A DNA stretch of 64,000 nt from an uncultured Streptomyces sp. (GTDB taxonomy: Bacteria > Actinomycetota > Actinomycetes > Streptomycetales > Streptomycetaceae). The position numbers were made by a program, and so were the translations under genes. The notes beneath the pieces were generated by a model. The model was not told the DNA's origin. It saw only the letters and a list, made by a program, of their open reading frames with translations, and did not search any database. Location of the stretch: the NCBI RefSeq assembly GCF_947488945.1, contig NZ_CANLBS010000021.1:1-64000 (forward strand), written 5' to 3'. Below, piece by piece: positions 36,498-44,423 of this stretch. Position 1 is the first letter of the stretch; the number at the start of each line of letters is the position of its first letter.

Positions 36498-37522
36498 GAG
36501 GACGCTCCGAGGTTCAGCGGGATGTTGTCGATGAGTCGGGTGGCGCCGACCCGGGCCGCCACGGCGAGGATCGCGCCGCCCTCGTCGCGGTCGTCGGGCA
36601 GCTCGGTGAAGTCGGCGGGGTCGACGAGCGCGAGGTAGTCGAGGACCAGCGGCACCCGGGCGCCGGCCGCCTCGGCGAGGACGGTCCGGGCGGCGTCGCG
36701 CACCACGGCGGCGGTGCGGACCGGCCCCGCCTGGGCGAGCGCCTGGGCGTCGGCCGCCGCGCGGGTCTCGCCGAGCGCGTCGAGCCCGGCGGCCCGGCCG
36801 GGGGCGACCGGTTCGGCCGTCGCCCGCTCGCGCAGGGCGTGCAGCGCGGCCAGCCGGTCGCGGGCGGCGAACAGCGCGCGCGACAGGGCGAGCGCGGTGG
36901 ACCGCTCCTCGGCGGAGAGGAAGCGGTTGCGGCTGGAGAGGGCGAGGCCGTCGGCGTCCCGGACGGTGGGGGCCGCGGTGATCTCGACGCCGAAGTTCAG
37001 GTCGCGGACCATCCGGCGGATCAGGGCGAGCTGCTGGGCGTCCTTCTGTCCGTAGAACGCCTCGTCGGGACGGGTGAGGTGGAGCAGCTTGGCGACGACG
37101 GTCAGCATGCCGTCGAAGTGGCCGGGGCGCGAGGCGCCTTCGAGCCGCTCCGCCATCGGGCCCGCGGTGATCCGGACCTGGGGGTCGCCGCCGGGGTAGA
37201 CCTCCTCGACCGAGGGGGCGAAGACGGCGTCCGCGCCGGCGGCGGCGGCCACCGCGAGGTCGGCGTCGAGGGTGCGGGGGTAGCGGTCGAGGTCGGCCGC
37301 CTCGCCGAACTGGAGCGGGTTGACGAAGACGGTGACCACGACCTGCCCGTGCGGGCCGGCCACCTCGCGGGCGGTCCGCACGAGGGCGGCGTGGCCCTCG
37401 TGCAGCGCGCCCATCGTCATGACGACCGCCCGGCGCGCGCCCGCGGGGCGGGGCAGCGCTTCGAGCTCCGCGGCGGTGCGCAGCAGGACGGCCGGGCCGG
37501 CCGGGGTCGCGGGGGTGGTCAT
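36494..37522 (-). CDS. panC: Pantothenate synthetase
   Basis: Joins pantoate and beta-alanine with ATP. 342 aa. The start region VMTMGALHEGHAALVRTARE holds the HIGH-like motif; VFVNPLQFGEAADLDRYPRT, HFDGMLTVVAKLLHL, FYGQKDAQQLALIRRMVRDL and LALSSRNRFLSAEER are diagnostic. ATG at 37522 has GGCAGGAG 6 nt upstream. A GTG at 37600, overlapping the upstream stop as GTGA, would add 26 Pro/Ala residues and is the alternative. The C-terminal domain is somewhat extended by Ala-rich insertions. Confidence 0.95.
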   Translation of the reverse strand: MTTPATPAGPAVLLRTAAELEALPRPAGARRAVVMTMGALHEGHAALVRTAREVAGPHGQVVVTVFVNPLQFGEAADLDRYPRTLDADLAVAAAAGADAVFAPSVEEVYPGGDPQVRITAGPMAERLEGASRPGHFDGMLTVVAKLLHLTRPDEAFYGQKDAQQLALIRRMVRDLNFGVEITAAPTVRDADGLALSSRNRFLSAEERSTALALSRALFAARDRLAALHALRERATAEPVAPGRAAGLDALGETRAAADAQALAQAGPVRTAAVVRDAARTVLAEAAGARVPLVLDYLALVDPADFTELPDDRDEGGAILAVAARVGATRLIDNIPLNLGASS

Positions 37523-37596
37523 CGGGGCTCCTGCCGGGTGGTCGTCCGGGCGGCCCGCGGCGGGCGCCGCCGGGGCCGGCGTGTGCGGGGCGGCGG

Positions 37597-38544
37597 TCAC
37601 GGGGTCTCCTCCGCGTCCCCGCCGCTCTTCGCGCCGGAGTCGGCGAGGACGCCGAGCAGGTCCTCGGCCAGCTCCGGCTTGAGCAGGCCGTGGGCGAGGG
37701 CGCGGTCGGCGGTGGCGCGGGCCATGGCGAGGTACCCGGGGACCATCTGCGGGGCGTGCGCGCGCAGTTCCTCGACGTGTGCGGCGACGGTGCCCGCGTC
37801 GCCGCGGGCGACCGGTCCGGTGAGCGCCGCGTCGCCGGAGCGCAGGGCGTTGTCGAGCGCGGCGCCGAGCAGCGGGCCGAGCATCCGGTCGGGCGCGGAC
37901 ACCCCCGCCTTGGTCAGCAGTTCCATCGCCTCGGCGACCAGGGTGACCAGGTGGTTCGCGCCGACGGCGAGTCCGGCGTGGTAGAGCGGACGCGCCTCTT
38001 CGGCGATCCACTCGGGCTCCCCGCCCATCTCGATGACCAGCGCCTCGGCGGCCAGTCGCAGTTCCTCGGGGGCGGTGACCCCGAACGAGCAGCCCGCCAG
38101 CCTGGGGACGTCCACCGGGGTGCCGGTGAACGTCATCGCCGGGTGCAGCGCCAGCGGCAGCGCGCCCGCCCGGCGCGCGGGGTCGAGCACCTGGACGCCG
38201 TACCGCCCGGAGCTGTGGGCGAGGAGCTGGCCCGGCCGGATCGCCCCGGTCTCGGCGAGTCCCCGCACCAGCCCGGGCAGCGCGTCGTCCGGCACCGTCA
38301 GCAGGACCAGCTCGGCACGGGCCAGCACCTCGGCCGGGGTGACCAGCGGGACGTCGGGCAGCAGGGCGGCGGCACGGCGGACCGAGGCGTCGGAGACGCC
38401 CGAGACGGCGACCGGGCGGTGCCCGGCGAGCTGGAGCGACGCGGCGAGCGCGGGGCCCACCCGGCCGGCCCCGACCACCCCGACGGTGAGCCGGGCGGGG
38501 CGGTCCCTGGCGTCGAGCGGTTCCTTCGGAGTGTTCGTGTGCAC
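37597..38544 (-). CDS. Rossmann-like/DUF2520 oxidoreductase, candidate pantothenate-pathway enzyme
   Basis: 315 aa. The N-terminal NAD(P)-binding fold (about 17-165) contains LTVGVVGAGRVGPALAASLQ and VLLTVPDDAL; the DUF2520 helical domain (about 170-300) contains HPAMTFTG, YHAGLAVGANHLVTLVAEAM and the KAG stretch. It is first in the operon with panC, coupled or nearly so (4-nt overlap if panC starts at 37600). The context suggests a ketopantoate reductase that replaces PanE; the family function is not established. GTG start at 38544. Confidence 0.85.
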   Translation of the reverse strand: MHTNTPKEPLDARDRPARLTVGVVGAGRVGPALAASLQLAGHRPVAVSGVSDASVRRAAALLPDVPLVTPAEVLARAELVLLTVPDDALPGLVRGLAETGAIRPGQLLAHSSGRYGVQVLDPARRAGALPLALHPAMTFTGTPVDVPRLAGCSFGVTAPEELRLAAEALVIEMGGEPEWIAEEARPLYHAGLAVGANHLVTLVAEAMELLTKAGVSAPDRMLGPLLGAALDNALRSGDAALTGPVARGDAGTVAAHVEELRAHAPQMVPGYLAMARATADRALAHGLLKPELAEDLLGVLADSGAKSGGDAEETP

Positions 38545-38630
38545 GCGGCTTCGGCCTTCCGTTCCAGTCCGCGGGGGGTACCGGACGATTCATCTGCATG
38601 CTACGCCAGCGTCGCGGACCGCCCGCCGCA

Positions 38631-38651
38631 CCGTCCACAGTCTGTGGATAA
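38631..38651. promoter_or_regulatory. Inverted pair of DnaA boxes
   Basis: CCGTCCACA (38631-38639) and TGTGGATAA (38643-38651; complement TTATCCACA) face each other, giving the exact palindrome TCCACA-GTC-TGTGGA. TTATCCACA is the strict DnaA box; a weaker GGTGGATAT follows at about 38674. The pair lies in the divergent promoter region of the panC operon and the PLP lyase gene. Confidence 0.6.
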
Positions 38652-38722
38652 CTTTGCGGCAGCTGCGGATACCGGTGGATATCCCTGCGGGCCGGCGCCC
38701 CTTTCCGGGTGATGATCGTCCC

Positions 38723-39886
38723 ATGGCAGACAGGGACGAACAGAAGAAGAAGCGGCGCCGACTGGCCGCGTGGGCGCGGTCGCACCGGCTGCTCGCCCGC
38801 ACCCCGGCGGACGGCACGCTGGGCGAACGGCTGGCGGAGCTGGCCGAACACGCCGGGACCGTCCACGACCTGGACGAGCCGGCCGACCTCTACGGCGACG
38901 GGGTGGTCGCCGCGCTCGAACAGCGGGTCGCGGAACTGCTCGGCACCGAGGCGGCGGCGTTCTTCCCGACCGGGACCATGGCCCAGCAGGTCGCGCTGCG
39001 CTGCTGGGCCGGCCGCACCGGCAACCCGGTCGTCGCCCTGCACCCGCTGGCCCACCCGGAGGTGCACGAGGGCGGCGCCCTCGGCGCGGTGAGCGGGCTG
39101 CGGACCGTGCACCCGACCTCGGCCCGGCGCCTGCCCACCGCGGACGAGATCCGTGCGTGCGCGGATCAGTTCGGCACCCTGATGCTGGAACTGCCGCTGC
39201 GGGACGCCGGGTTCGTGCTGCCGACCTGGCGGGAGCTGACCGACGTGGTGGCGGCGGCCCGCGAACGGGACGCGGTGGTGCACCTGGACGGCGCGCGGCT
39301 GTGGGAGTGCGCCCCGCACTTCGGCAAGGGGCTCGCGGAGATCGCCGGCCTCGCCGACAGCGTCTACGTCTCGTTCTACAAGTCCCTCGGCGGCCTCTCC
39401 GGTGCGGCACTGGCGGGTCCGGAGTCGCTGGTGGCGGAGGCCAGGACCTGGCGGCACCGGTACGGCGGCCAGGTCTTCCAGCAGTACCCGGCGGCCCTGT
39501 CGGCCCTGATCGGCCTGGACCGAGAACTGCCCCGGCTGCCCGCGTACGCGGCCCACGCCCGGACCGTCGCCGGGGCGCTGGCCGAGGGGTTCGCCGCGTC
39601 GGCCGTGCCGTGGTTCCGGGTGCACCCGCAGCCGCCGCACACCCATCAGTTCCACGTCTGGCTGCCGTACGGCGTGGACGAACTGGACGAGGCCTCGGTG
39701 CGCCAGGCCGAGGAGACGGGCGTCACCCTGTTCCGCCGCTGGTTCCCGGAGTCGGGCGGGACGCCGCTGCCGCCCGGGGTGTCGCTCACCGAGGTGACGG
39801 TGGCCGCCGCGGGGCTGGAGTGGTCGGCCGAGGACGTGCGCGCGGCGGTCGCCGACTTCGTCTCCCGGCTGCCCGGTGACCGCTAG
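38723..39886 (+). CDS. PLP-dependent beta-eliminating lyase / threonine aldolase-like protein
   Basis: 387 aa, fold-type I aminotransferase superfamily. A charged head (DRDEQKKKRRRLAAWARSHR) precedes the core. Landmarks: FFPTGTMAQQVALRCWAGR near 90 (cofactor phosphate site), HLDGARLWECAPHFG near 190 (Asp pairing with the pyridine N), and SFYKSLGGLSGA near 215, where Lys is the Schiff-base residue. It is closest to low-specificity threonine aldolases (Beta_elim_lyase), but the substrate is unproven. ATG at 38723, no strong ribosome site. Divergent from the panC operon. Confidence 0.88.
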   Translation: MADRDEQKKKRRRLAAWARSHRLLARTPADGTLGERLAELAEHAGTVHDLDEPADLYGDGVVAALEQRVAELLGTEAAAFFPTGTMAQQVALRCWAGRTGNPVVALHPLAHPEVHEGGALGAVSGLRTVHPTSARRLPTADEIRACADQFGTLMLELPLRDAGFVLPTWRELTDVVAAARERDAVVHLDGARLWECAPHFGKGLAEIAGLADSVYVSFYKSLGGLSGAALAGPESLVAEARTWRHRYGGQVFQQYPAALSALIGLDRELPRLPAYAAHARTVAGALAEGFAASAVPWFRVHPQPPHTHQFHVWLPYGVDELDEASVRQAEETGVTLFRRWFPESGGTPLPPGVSLTEVTVAAAGLEWSAEDVRAAVADFVSRLPGDR

Positions 39887-39949
39887 CGCACGCCGAGCGC
39901 ACGCACCGGCACCGCCCCGGCGCGGACCCCGCCGGGGCCATGGCCGCCG

Positions 39950-40114
39950 CTAGCGCGCCCCCGGGCGGCGGTCCGGGGCGCCCAGCGCGTGCCGGAGCCG
40001 GCGGCCCAGCTCGCGCAGGACCTCCCCGTCGTGGCGGCCGGGCGGCGGTGGCGGGGGCACTCCGAGACGGGCGGTGCGGTAGGTGTCGAGCAGGTGCTGC
40101 TGTATCGCGTCCAT
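39950..40114 (-). CDS. Small protein of unknown function, divergent from the ArsR-type regulator
   Basis: 54 aa: MDAIQQHLLDTYRTARLGVP, a Pro run, then GRHDGEVLRELGRRLRHAL and a basic end. Amphipathic helices are predicted at both ends. The case for a gene rests on protein-like composition, its own start ATG at 40114, and a perfect 17-bp palindrome in the divergent gap to the regulator gene. I recall similar short proteins next to this kind of regulator. Function unknown. Confidence 0.55.
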   Translation of the reverse strand: MDAIQQHLLDTYRTARLGVPPPPPPGRHDGEVLRELGRRLRHALGAPDRRPGAR

Positions 40115-40153
40115 GTCCTCAGCCTGCGCGGCGCCGCCCCGCCGCGCGCGCCG

Positions 40154-40170
40154 ATTGACGGGCCCCGTCA
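40154..40170. promoter_or_regulatory. Perfect 17-bp palindrome, probable ArsR-type operator
   Basis: TTGACGGG, a single C, CCCGTCAA. It sits midway in the 98-bp gap between the small leftward gene (start 40114) and the ArsR-type gene (start 40213). Each arm also offers a TTGACG -35-like hexamer outward, so bound repressor would block both promoters. Confidence 0.75.
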
Positions 40171-40212
40171 AACGATGCGGGCGCGGCGCCCGGCACACCG
40201 CACCATGGACGG

Positions 40213-41328
40213 GTGAGCGTGACCATAGACATCGCCGGGCTGCCGGCCGACCGCATCGTTTTCGAGCCCTCGCCGCTGGCCGAGCTGGGGGTAGCCCTGC
40301 ACGCGCTCACGGAGCCCGGCCACCACCCCGGCCTGCACGGCTGGGCGACCGCGACCTCCGCCGCGCTGGAACCGGACCTGGCGGACCGGCTGCACGAGGC
40401 CGACTTCCTGTGGCAGAACACCTTCTCCGACATCTTCACGCCGTTCGCCGGGGTGCCCGGCGACGGCCGGACGGGTTCCTGCCTCGCCGAGGACCTCGAC
40501 ACCCTGGACCGGATGGACGACGAGCGGTTCGTCTCCGCCGCCCTGGAGTTCACCTGCTGCCACCTGTACGACGCGGGCACGCCCTCGCCCCTCGTGGACG
40601 CCGCCTCGCGCGCACGGGCGCGGGAGACCGCCGCGGCGCGCGGCCCGCGGCAGAGCGACTTCACCGAACGGCTGCTCGCCGACCCCGGCTCCGTACGCAC
40701 CTGGATCCGCCGGCTGCTGGAGGACTGCGACGCCGCGTTCTTCGCCGACACCTGGCGGCGGGTGCGCGTGCCGCTCACCGCCGACGCCCGGCACAAGACG
40801 GAGCTGCTGCGCCGCAAGGGGACGGCGGAGGCGGTCGGCGCGGTCTCGGCGGCGGTGTCGCTGAGCGAGGACGGCGCCACGGTCACCGTCGACAAGCTGA
40901 CCCGCGGCCGCACCACGGCCACCGACCCGGAGGTCGGGCCCGGGGTGACCTTCGTGCCGACGACGTTCGGCTGGCCGCACCTGGTGGTGCTGCACGCCCC
41001 CGGCTGGCGGCCGGTGATCCAGTACCCGGTGCACCGCCCGGAGCTGCCGGTGCCCGCGTCCGTCGAACTGCTCCGGCTCCGGATGGAGGGGCTGGCCCAC
41101 CCGATGCGGATGCGGCTCTGCCGGGACCTCGCCCGCTCCCCGTACACGACCGGCGAACTCGCGGTCTCGCTCGGGATCACGCCGCCCGAGGTCTCGCGCC
41201 ACCTGGCGGTGCTGAAGAAGGCGGGCCTGGTCACCACGCGCCGGCGCGGGCGCTACGTGCTGCACCAGCTCGACCTCACCGTCGTCGCCCGGCTCGGCAG
41301 CGACTTCCTGGAGGGCGTGCTGCGCTGA
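40213..41328 (+). CDS. ArsR-type winged-helix transcriptional regulator with large N-terminal domain (DUF5937-like)
   Basis: 371 aa. Residues about 1-285 form an all-purpose sensor-like domain (IVFEPSPLAELGVALHALTE, HPGLHGWA, FLWQNTFSDIFTPFAG) found in large actinomycete ArsR proteins. The winged helix is C-terminal (about 290-360): LAHPMRMRLCRDLARSPYT, TGELAVSLGITPPEVSRHLA, VLKKAGLVTTRRRGRYVLHQ. No Cys metal-site motif of classical ArsR is evident in the wing, so metal sensing is unlikely. GTG at 40213. A perfect palindrome upstream suggests self-control. Confidence 0.9.
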   Translation: MSVTIDIAGLPADRIVFEPSPLAELGVALHALTEPGHHPGLHGWATATSAALEPDLADRLHEADFLWQNTFSDIFTPFAGVPGDGRTGSCLAEDLDTLDRMDDERFVSAALEFTCCHLYDAGTPSPLVDAASRARARETAAARGPRQSDFTERLLADPGSVRTWIRRLLEDCDAAFFADTWRRVRVPLTADARHKTELLRRKGTAEAVGAVSAAVSLSEDGATVTVDKLTRGRTTATDPEVGPGVTFVPTTFGWPHLVVLHAPGWRPVIQYPVHRPELPVPASVELLRLRMEGLAHPMRMRLCRDLARSPYTTGELAVSLGITPPEVSRHLAVLKKAGLVTTRRRGRYVLHQLDLTVVARLGSDFLEGVLR

Positions 41329-41340
41329 GGGCGCCGACGG

Positions 41341-42015
41341 TCAGCGGCCGGCGCCGCCCGCCCGGACCAGCCCCGACTCGTAGGCGAGGACGACGACCTG
41401 GACGCGGTCGCGCAGGCCGAGTTTGGTGAGGATGCGGCCGACGTGGGTCTTCACGGTGGCCTCGGAGAGCACCAGCCGGCCGGCGATCTCGCCGTTGGAG
41501 AGCCCCTGGGCGACCAGCAGCATCACCTCGCGCTCCCGCTCGGTGAGCCTGGCCACGTGCTTGTCGGCCGGTTCCGGGGTGCCGCTCGGCAGCAGCGGGG
41601 AGAACCGGTCCAGCAGCCGCCGGGTGGTGGAGGGCGCGACCACCGCGTCGCCGCTGTGCACCGCGCGGATGGCGGTCAGCAGCTCGCCGGGCGGCACGTC
41701 CTTGAGCATGAAGCCGCTGGCCCCGGCCTTCAGCCCGGAGAACGCGTACTCGTCGAGGTCGAAGGTGGTCAGGATCAGCACCTTCGGCGGGTCCTGCTGG
41801 GCGCAGATCCGCCGGGTGGCCTCCACCCCGTCCAGCCGGGGCATCCGCACGTCCATCAGCACCACGTCGACGGCGGTGGCCCGCAGCACGTCGAGCGCCT
41901 CGGCCCCGTCTCCCGCCTCCGCGACGACCTCCATGTCCGGCTGCGCGGCGAGCACCATCCGGAATCCGGTGCGCAGCAGCGCCTGGTCGTCGACGAGCAT
42001 CACGCGGATGGCCAT
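41341..42015 (-). CDS. NarL/LuxR-type response regulator
   Basis: 224 aa. The receiver domain (1-120) has phospho-acceptor Asp55 in DVVLMDVRMPRLDG and the conserved Lys in GFMLKDVPPGELL. The LuxR helix-turn-helix (about 155-215) reads LTEREREVMLLVAQGLSNGE, then RLVLSEATVKTHVGRILTKL. ATG at 42015, 42 nt after its partner kinase gene, so they form one operon. No target genes can be named. Confidence 0.95.
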   Translation of the reverse strand: MAIRVMLVDDQALLRTGFRMVLAAQPDMEVVAEAGDGAEALDVLRATAVDVVLMDVRMPRLDGVEATRRICAQQDPPKVLILTTFDLDEYAFSGLKAGASGFMLKDVPPGELLTAIRAVHSGDAVVAPSTTRRLLDRFSPLLPSGTPEPADKHVARLTEREREVMLLVAQGLSNGEIAGRLVLSEATVKTHVGRILTKLGLRDRVQVVVLAYESGLVRAGGAGR

Positions 42016-42056
42016 GAGGGGGTGTCCTGTCTCCAGTGGGGCGGTACGGGGCGGTG

Positions 42057-43259
42057 TCACGAGGCGGGTCTGAGCGGCAGCAGGGCGCTGATCCGGAACC
42101 CGCCGCCCGGTCGCGGCCCGGCGTCCAGGGTGCCGCCGACCATGCCGACCCGCTCCCGCATGCCGATCATGCCGTGCCCGGCGCCGTCGGCACCGCCGTC
42201 CTCGTACAGCTCGTGGGCGGCTCCCCGCCCGTCGTCCTCGACGAGCAGCCCGAGCCCGTCGTCGAAGTACACCAGCCGCACACTGGCGCCGGCACCGGCG
42301 CCGCCGTGCTTGCGGGTGTTGGTGAGCGCCTCCTGCACGATCCGGTACGCGGTCAGCTCCACCCCGCTGGGCAGCGGGCGCGGGGTTCCCTCGACGGTGT
42401 AGTCGACCGCCAGACCGGCCTTGCGGACCTGTTCGACCAGGTCGCCGATCTGCTCGACGTCGGGCTGCGGGACGTACGTGCCGCCGTCCTCGGCATCGGT
42501 GCGCAGCACGCCCAGCAGCCGCCGCATCTCGGCGAGCGCCTGCCGGCCGGTGCCGGAGATGGTGGCCAGGGCCTGCCGGGCCTGCTCGGGCGCGGCGTCC
42601 ATGACGTAGGCGGCGCCGTCGGCCTGCACCACCATCACCGAGACGTTGTGCGCGACGACGTCGTGCAGCTCGCGGGCGATCCGGGCCCGTTCGGCGGCGA
42701 CGGCGACCTTGGACTGGGCCTCCCGCTCGCGCTCCAGGCGGGCCGCCCGCTCCTCCAGCTGGCGGAAGTAGGCCCGGCGGGTGCGGATCGAGTCGCCGAG
42801 CACCCAGGCCAGCACGAACGGCACGGTCAGCACGATCACGACGGACAGCCGCTGGACCCAGCCGCCGGCGGTCCCCTCGGAGGGCCAGCGCAGTTCCCCG
42901 AGTCCGGCCGCGACCAGGCTGCACCCGAGGGCCAGCCGGGACGCCCCGCGCTCGCCCTGTGCGGCGACGGTGTAGGTGACCACGAGCATCGCGAAGTCCG
43001 CCGCGCACGGCTCGACGCCGCCCAGCAGCTGGACGACCCCGGCGCCGATGGCGAGCAGCAGCATCTTCTCCGGCATCCGGCGGCGCAGCGCGACGACGGT
43101 GCACAGCGCCAGGATCACCGGGACCGCGAGGATCCGCTCCCGGCCCCCCGTCCCGCCGCCGATGCCGAACTCCAGGGCGGACAGCCCGAGGAGGACGACC
43201 GCCCAGCAGCAGTCGACGCCCGTCGGGTGTCTGCGGAGGAATGCGTAGAGGCGCTGCAC
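42057..43259 (-). CDS. NarL-family sensor histidine kinase (HisKA_3)
   Basis: 400 aa. About four to five membrane segments fill residues 15-160 with short loops, so the sensor is intramembrane rather than a large outer domain. Then a helical linker, the HisKA_3 phospho-acceptor His in RIARELHDVVAHNVSVMVVQ near 200, and a HATPase domain with EALTNTRKHG, VEDDGRG and GHGMIGMRERVGMVGG. GTG at 43259. Partner of the response regulator immediately downstream. Confidence 0.94.
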   Translation of the reverse strand: MQRLYAFLRRHPTGVDCCWAVVLLGLSALEFGIGGGTGGRERILAVPVILALCTVVALRRRMPEKMLLLAIGAGVVQLLGGVEPCAADFAMLVVTYTVAAQGERGASRLALGCSLVAAGLGELRWPSEGTAGGWVQRLSVVIVLTVPFVLAWVLGDSIRTRRAYFRQLEERAARLEREREAQSKVAVAAERARIARELHDVVAHNVSVMVVQADGAAYVMDAAPEQARQALATISGTGRQALAEMRRLLGVLRTDAEDGGTYVPQPDVEQIGDLVEQVRKAGLAVDYTVEGTPRPLPSGVELTAYRIVQEALTNTRKHGGAGAGASVRLVYFDDGLGLLVEDDGRGAAHELYEDGGADGAGHGMIGMRERVGMVGGTLDAGPRPGGGFRISALLPLRPAS

Positions 43260-43354
43260 AACGCCCAGCGTAGGGACCGCGCGCGTTCGGCGGGGTCAGC
43301 CGGAGGGGCGATCCGGGCCCCGGCACCGTACTCCCCAAGGTGGAGACTGGGGCC

Positions 43355-44326
43355 GTGGACGACGGATGGCGCGGATGGCGCGAGGCGACGTGGACCGCTC
43401 TGTACGGGCCGGACGGCTTCTACCGGAGACCGGAGGGCCCGGCCGGGCACTTCCGGACCTCGGTGCACGCCTCCCCCCTGTTCGCGTCGGCCGTGGCCCG
43501 GCTGCTGGCGGCGACGGCCGAGGGGCTGGGCACCGACGAGATCGCGCTGGTGGACATGGGCGCGGGCCGCGGCGAGCTGACCGCGGGGGTGCTCGCGGCG
43601 ACCCCCGCGGGGCTCCGCGTCACCGCGTACGCCGTCGAGCACGCGGCCCGGCCCGCGGGACTCGATCCGCGGGTGGAGTGGTGCGCGCGTCCGCCCGTCG
43701 GGGTCAGCGGGCTGTTCTTCGCCAACGAGTGGCTGGACAACGTGCCGGTGGACGTCGTCGAGGCGGACCCGGAGGGCGTGGCCCGGTACGTGCTGGTCCG
43801 CCCCCCGGACGGCGCCGAGCGGCTCGGCGATCCGGTGGACGGGGCGGACGCCGCGTGGCTGGCGCGGTGGTGGCCGCTGCGGAGTCCGGGGGACCGCGCG
43901 GAGATCGGCCTGCCGCGCGACCTGGCGTGGGCGGCGGCGGTCGGTTCGCTGCGCGCGGGCCGTGCGGTCGCGGTGGACTACGCGCACCGGCGGGACGCCC
44001 GGCCGCCGTTCGGCACCCTGGCCGGGTTCCGGGAGGGGCGCGAGGTGCGTCCGGTGCCGGACGGCTCGTGCGACATCACCACGCACGTGGCCCTCGACGC
44101 GTGCGCGGCGGCGGGCGCCCCGGACGGTGGGCCGGCGCCCGAACTGCTCGACCAGCGGACCGCGTTGGGGCGGCTCGGGGTCGCCGGCGGACGTCCGCCG
44201 CTGGCCCTGGCCTCCACCGATCCGGCCGGTTACCTGCGGGCGCTGTCGGCGGCCGGCGAGGCGGCGGAGCTGACGGCCCGCGGCGGGCTGGGCGACTTCG
44301 GCTGGCTGACGCAGGAGGTGGGGTGA
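43355..44326 (+). CDS. MidA/NDUFAF7-type SAM-dependent methyltransferase
   Basis: 323 aa. SAM motif I VDMGAGRGELTAGVL lies near 70, and the family signature FFANEWLDNVPVDVVE near 130 matches the NDUFAF7/MidA (COG1565) class; further AVDYAHRR near 210 and CDITTHVALDAC near 240. Mitochondrial NDUFAF7 methylates an Arg of the complex I subunit NDUFS2, the NuoD homologue. Here the next gene encodes a NuoD-type protein, which makes it the likely substrate (inference). GTG 43355 has GGAG 10-11 nt upstream; GTG 43340 would add five residues. Confidence 0.85.
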   Translation: MDDGWRGWREATWTALYGPDGFYRRPEGPAGHFRTSVHASPLFASAVARLLAATAEGLGTDEIALVDMGAGRGELTAGVLAATPAGLRVTAYAVEHAARPAGLDPRVEWCARPPVGVSGLFFANEWLDNVPVDVVEADPEGVARYVLVRPPDGAERLGDPVDGADAAWLARWWPLRSPGDRAEIGLPRDLAWAAAVGSLRAGRAVAVDYAHRRDARPPFGTLAGFREGREVRPVPDGSCDITTHVALDACAAAGAPDGGPAPELLDQRTALGRLGVAGGRPPLALASTDPAGYLRALSAAGEAAELTARGGLGDFGWLTQEVG

Positions 44327-44423
44327 GGCGCCCGGCGGCGGTGGGGCGGCGTCCCGTCGCCGGGGCGGGACCCGGTCCGGTCCCGGCGGCCCGGACCACC
44401 GGGCCGCAGGCGATACTGGCCGC

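Noticed and set aside
36494..39655. 1053-residue leftward frame
   Set aside because: Only the panC part is real; the rest is antisense to the PLP lyase and out of frame with the DUF2520 gene.
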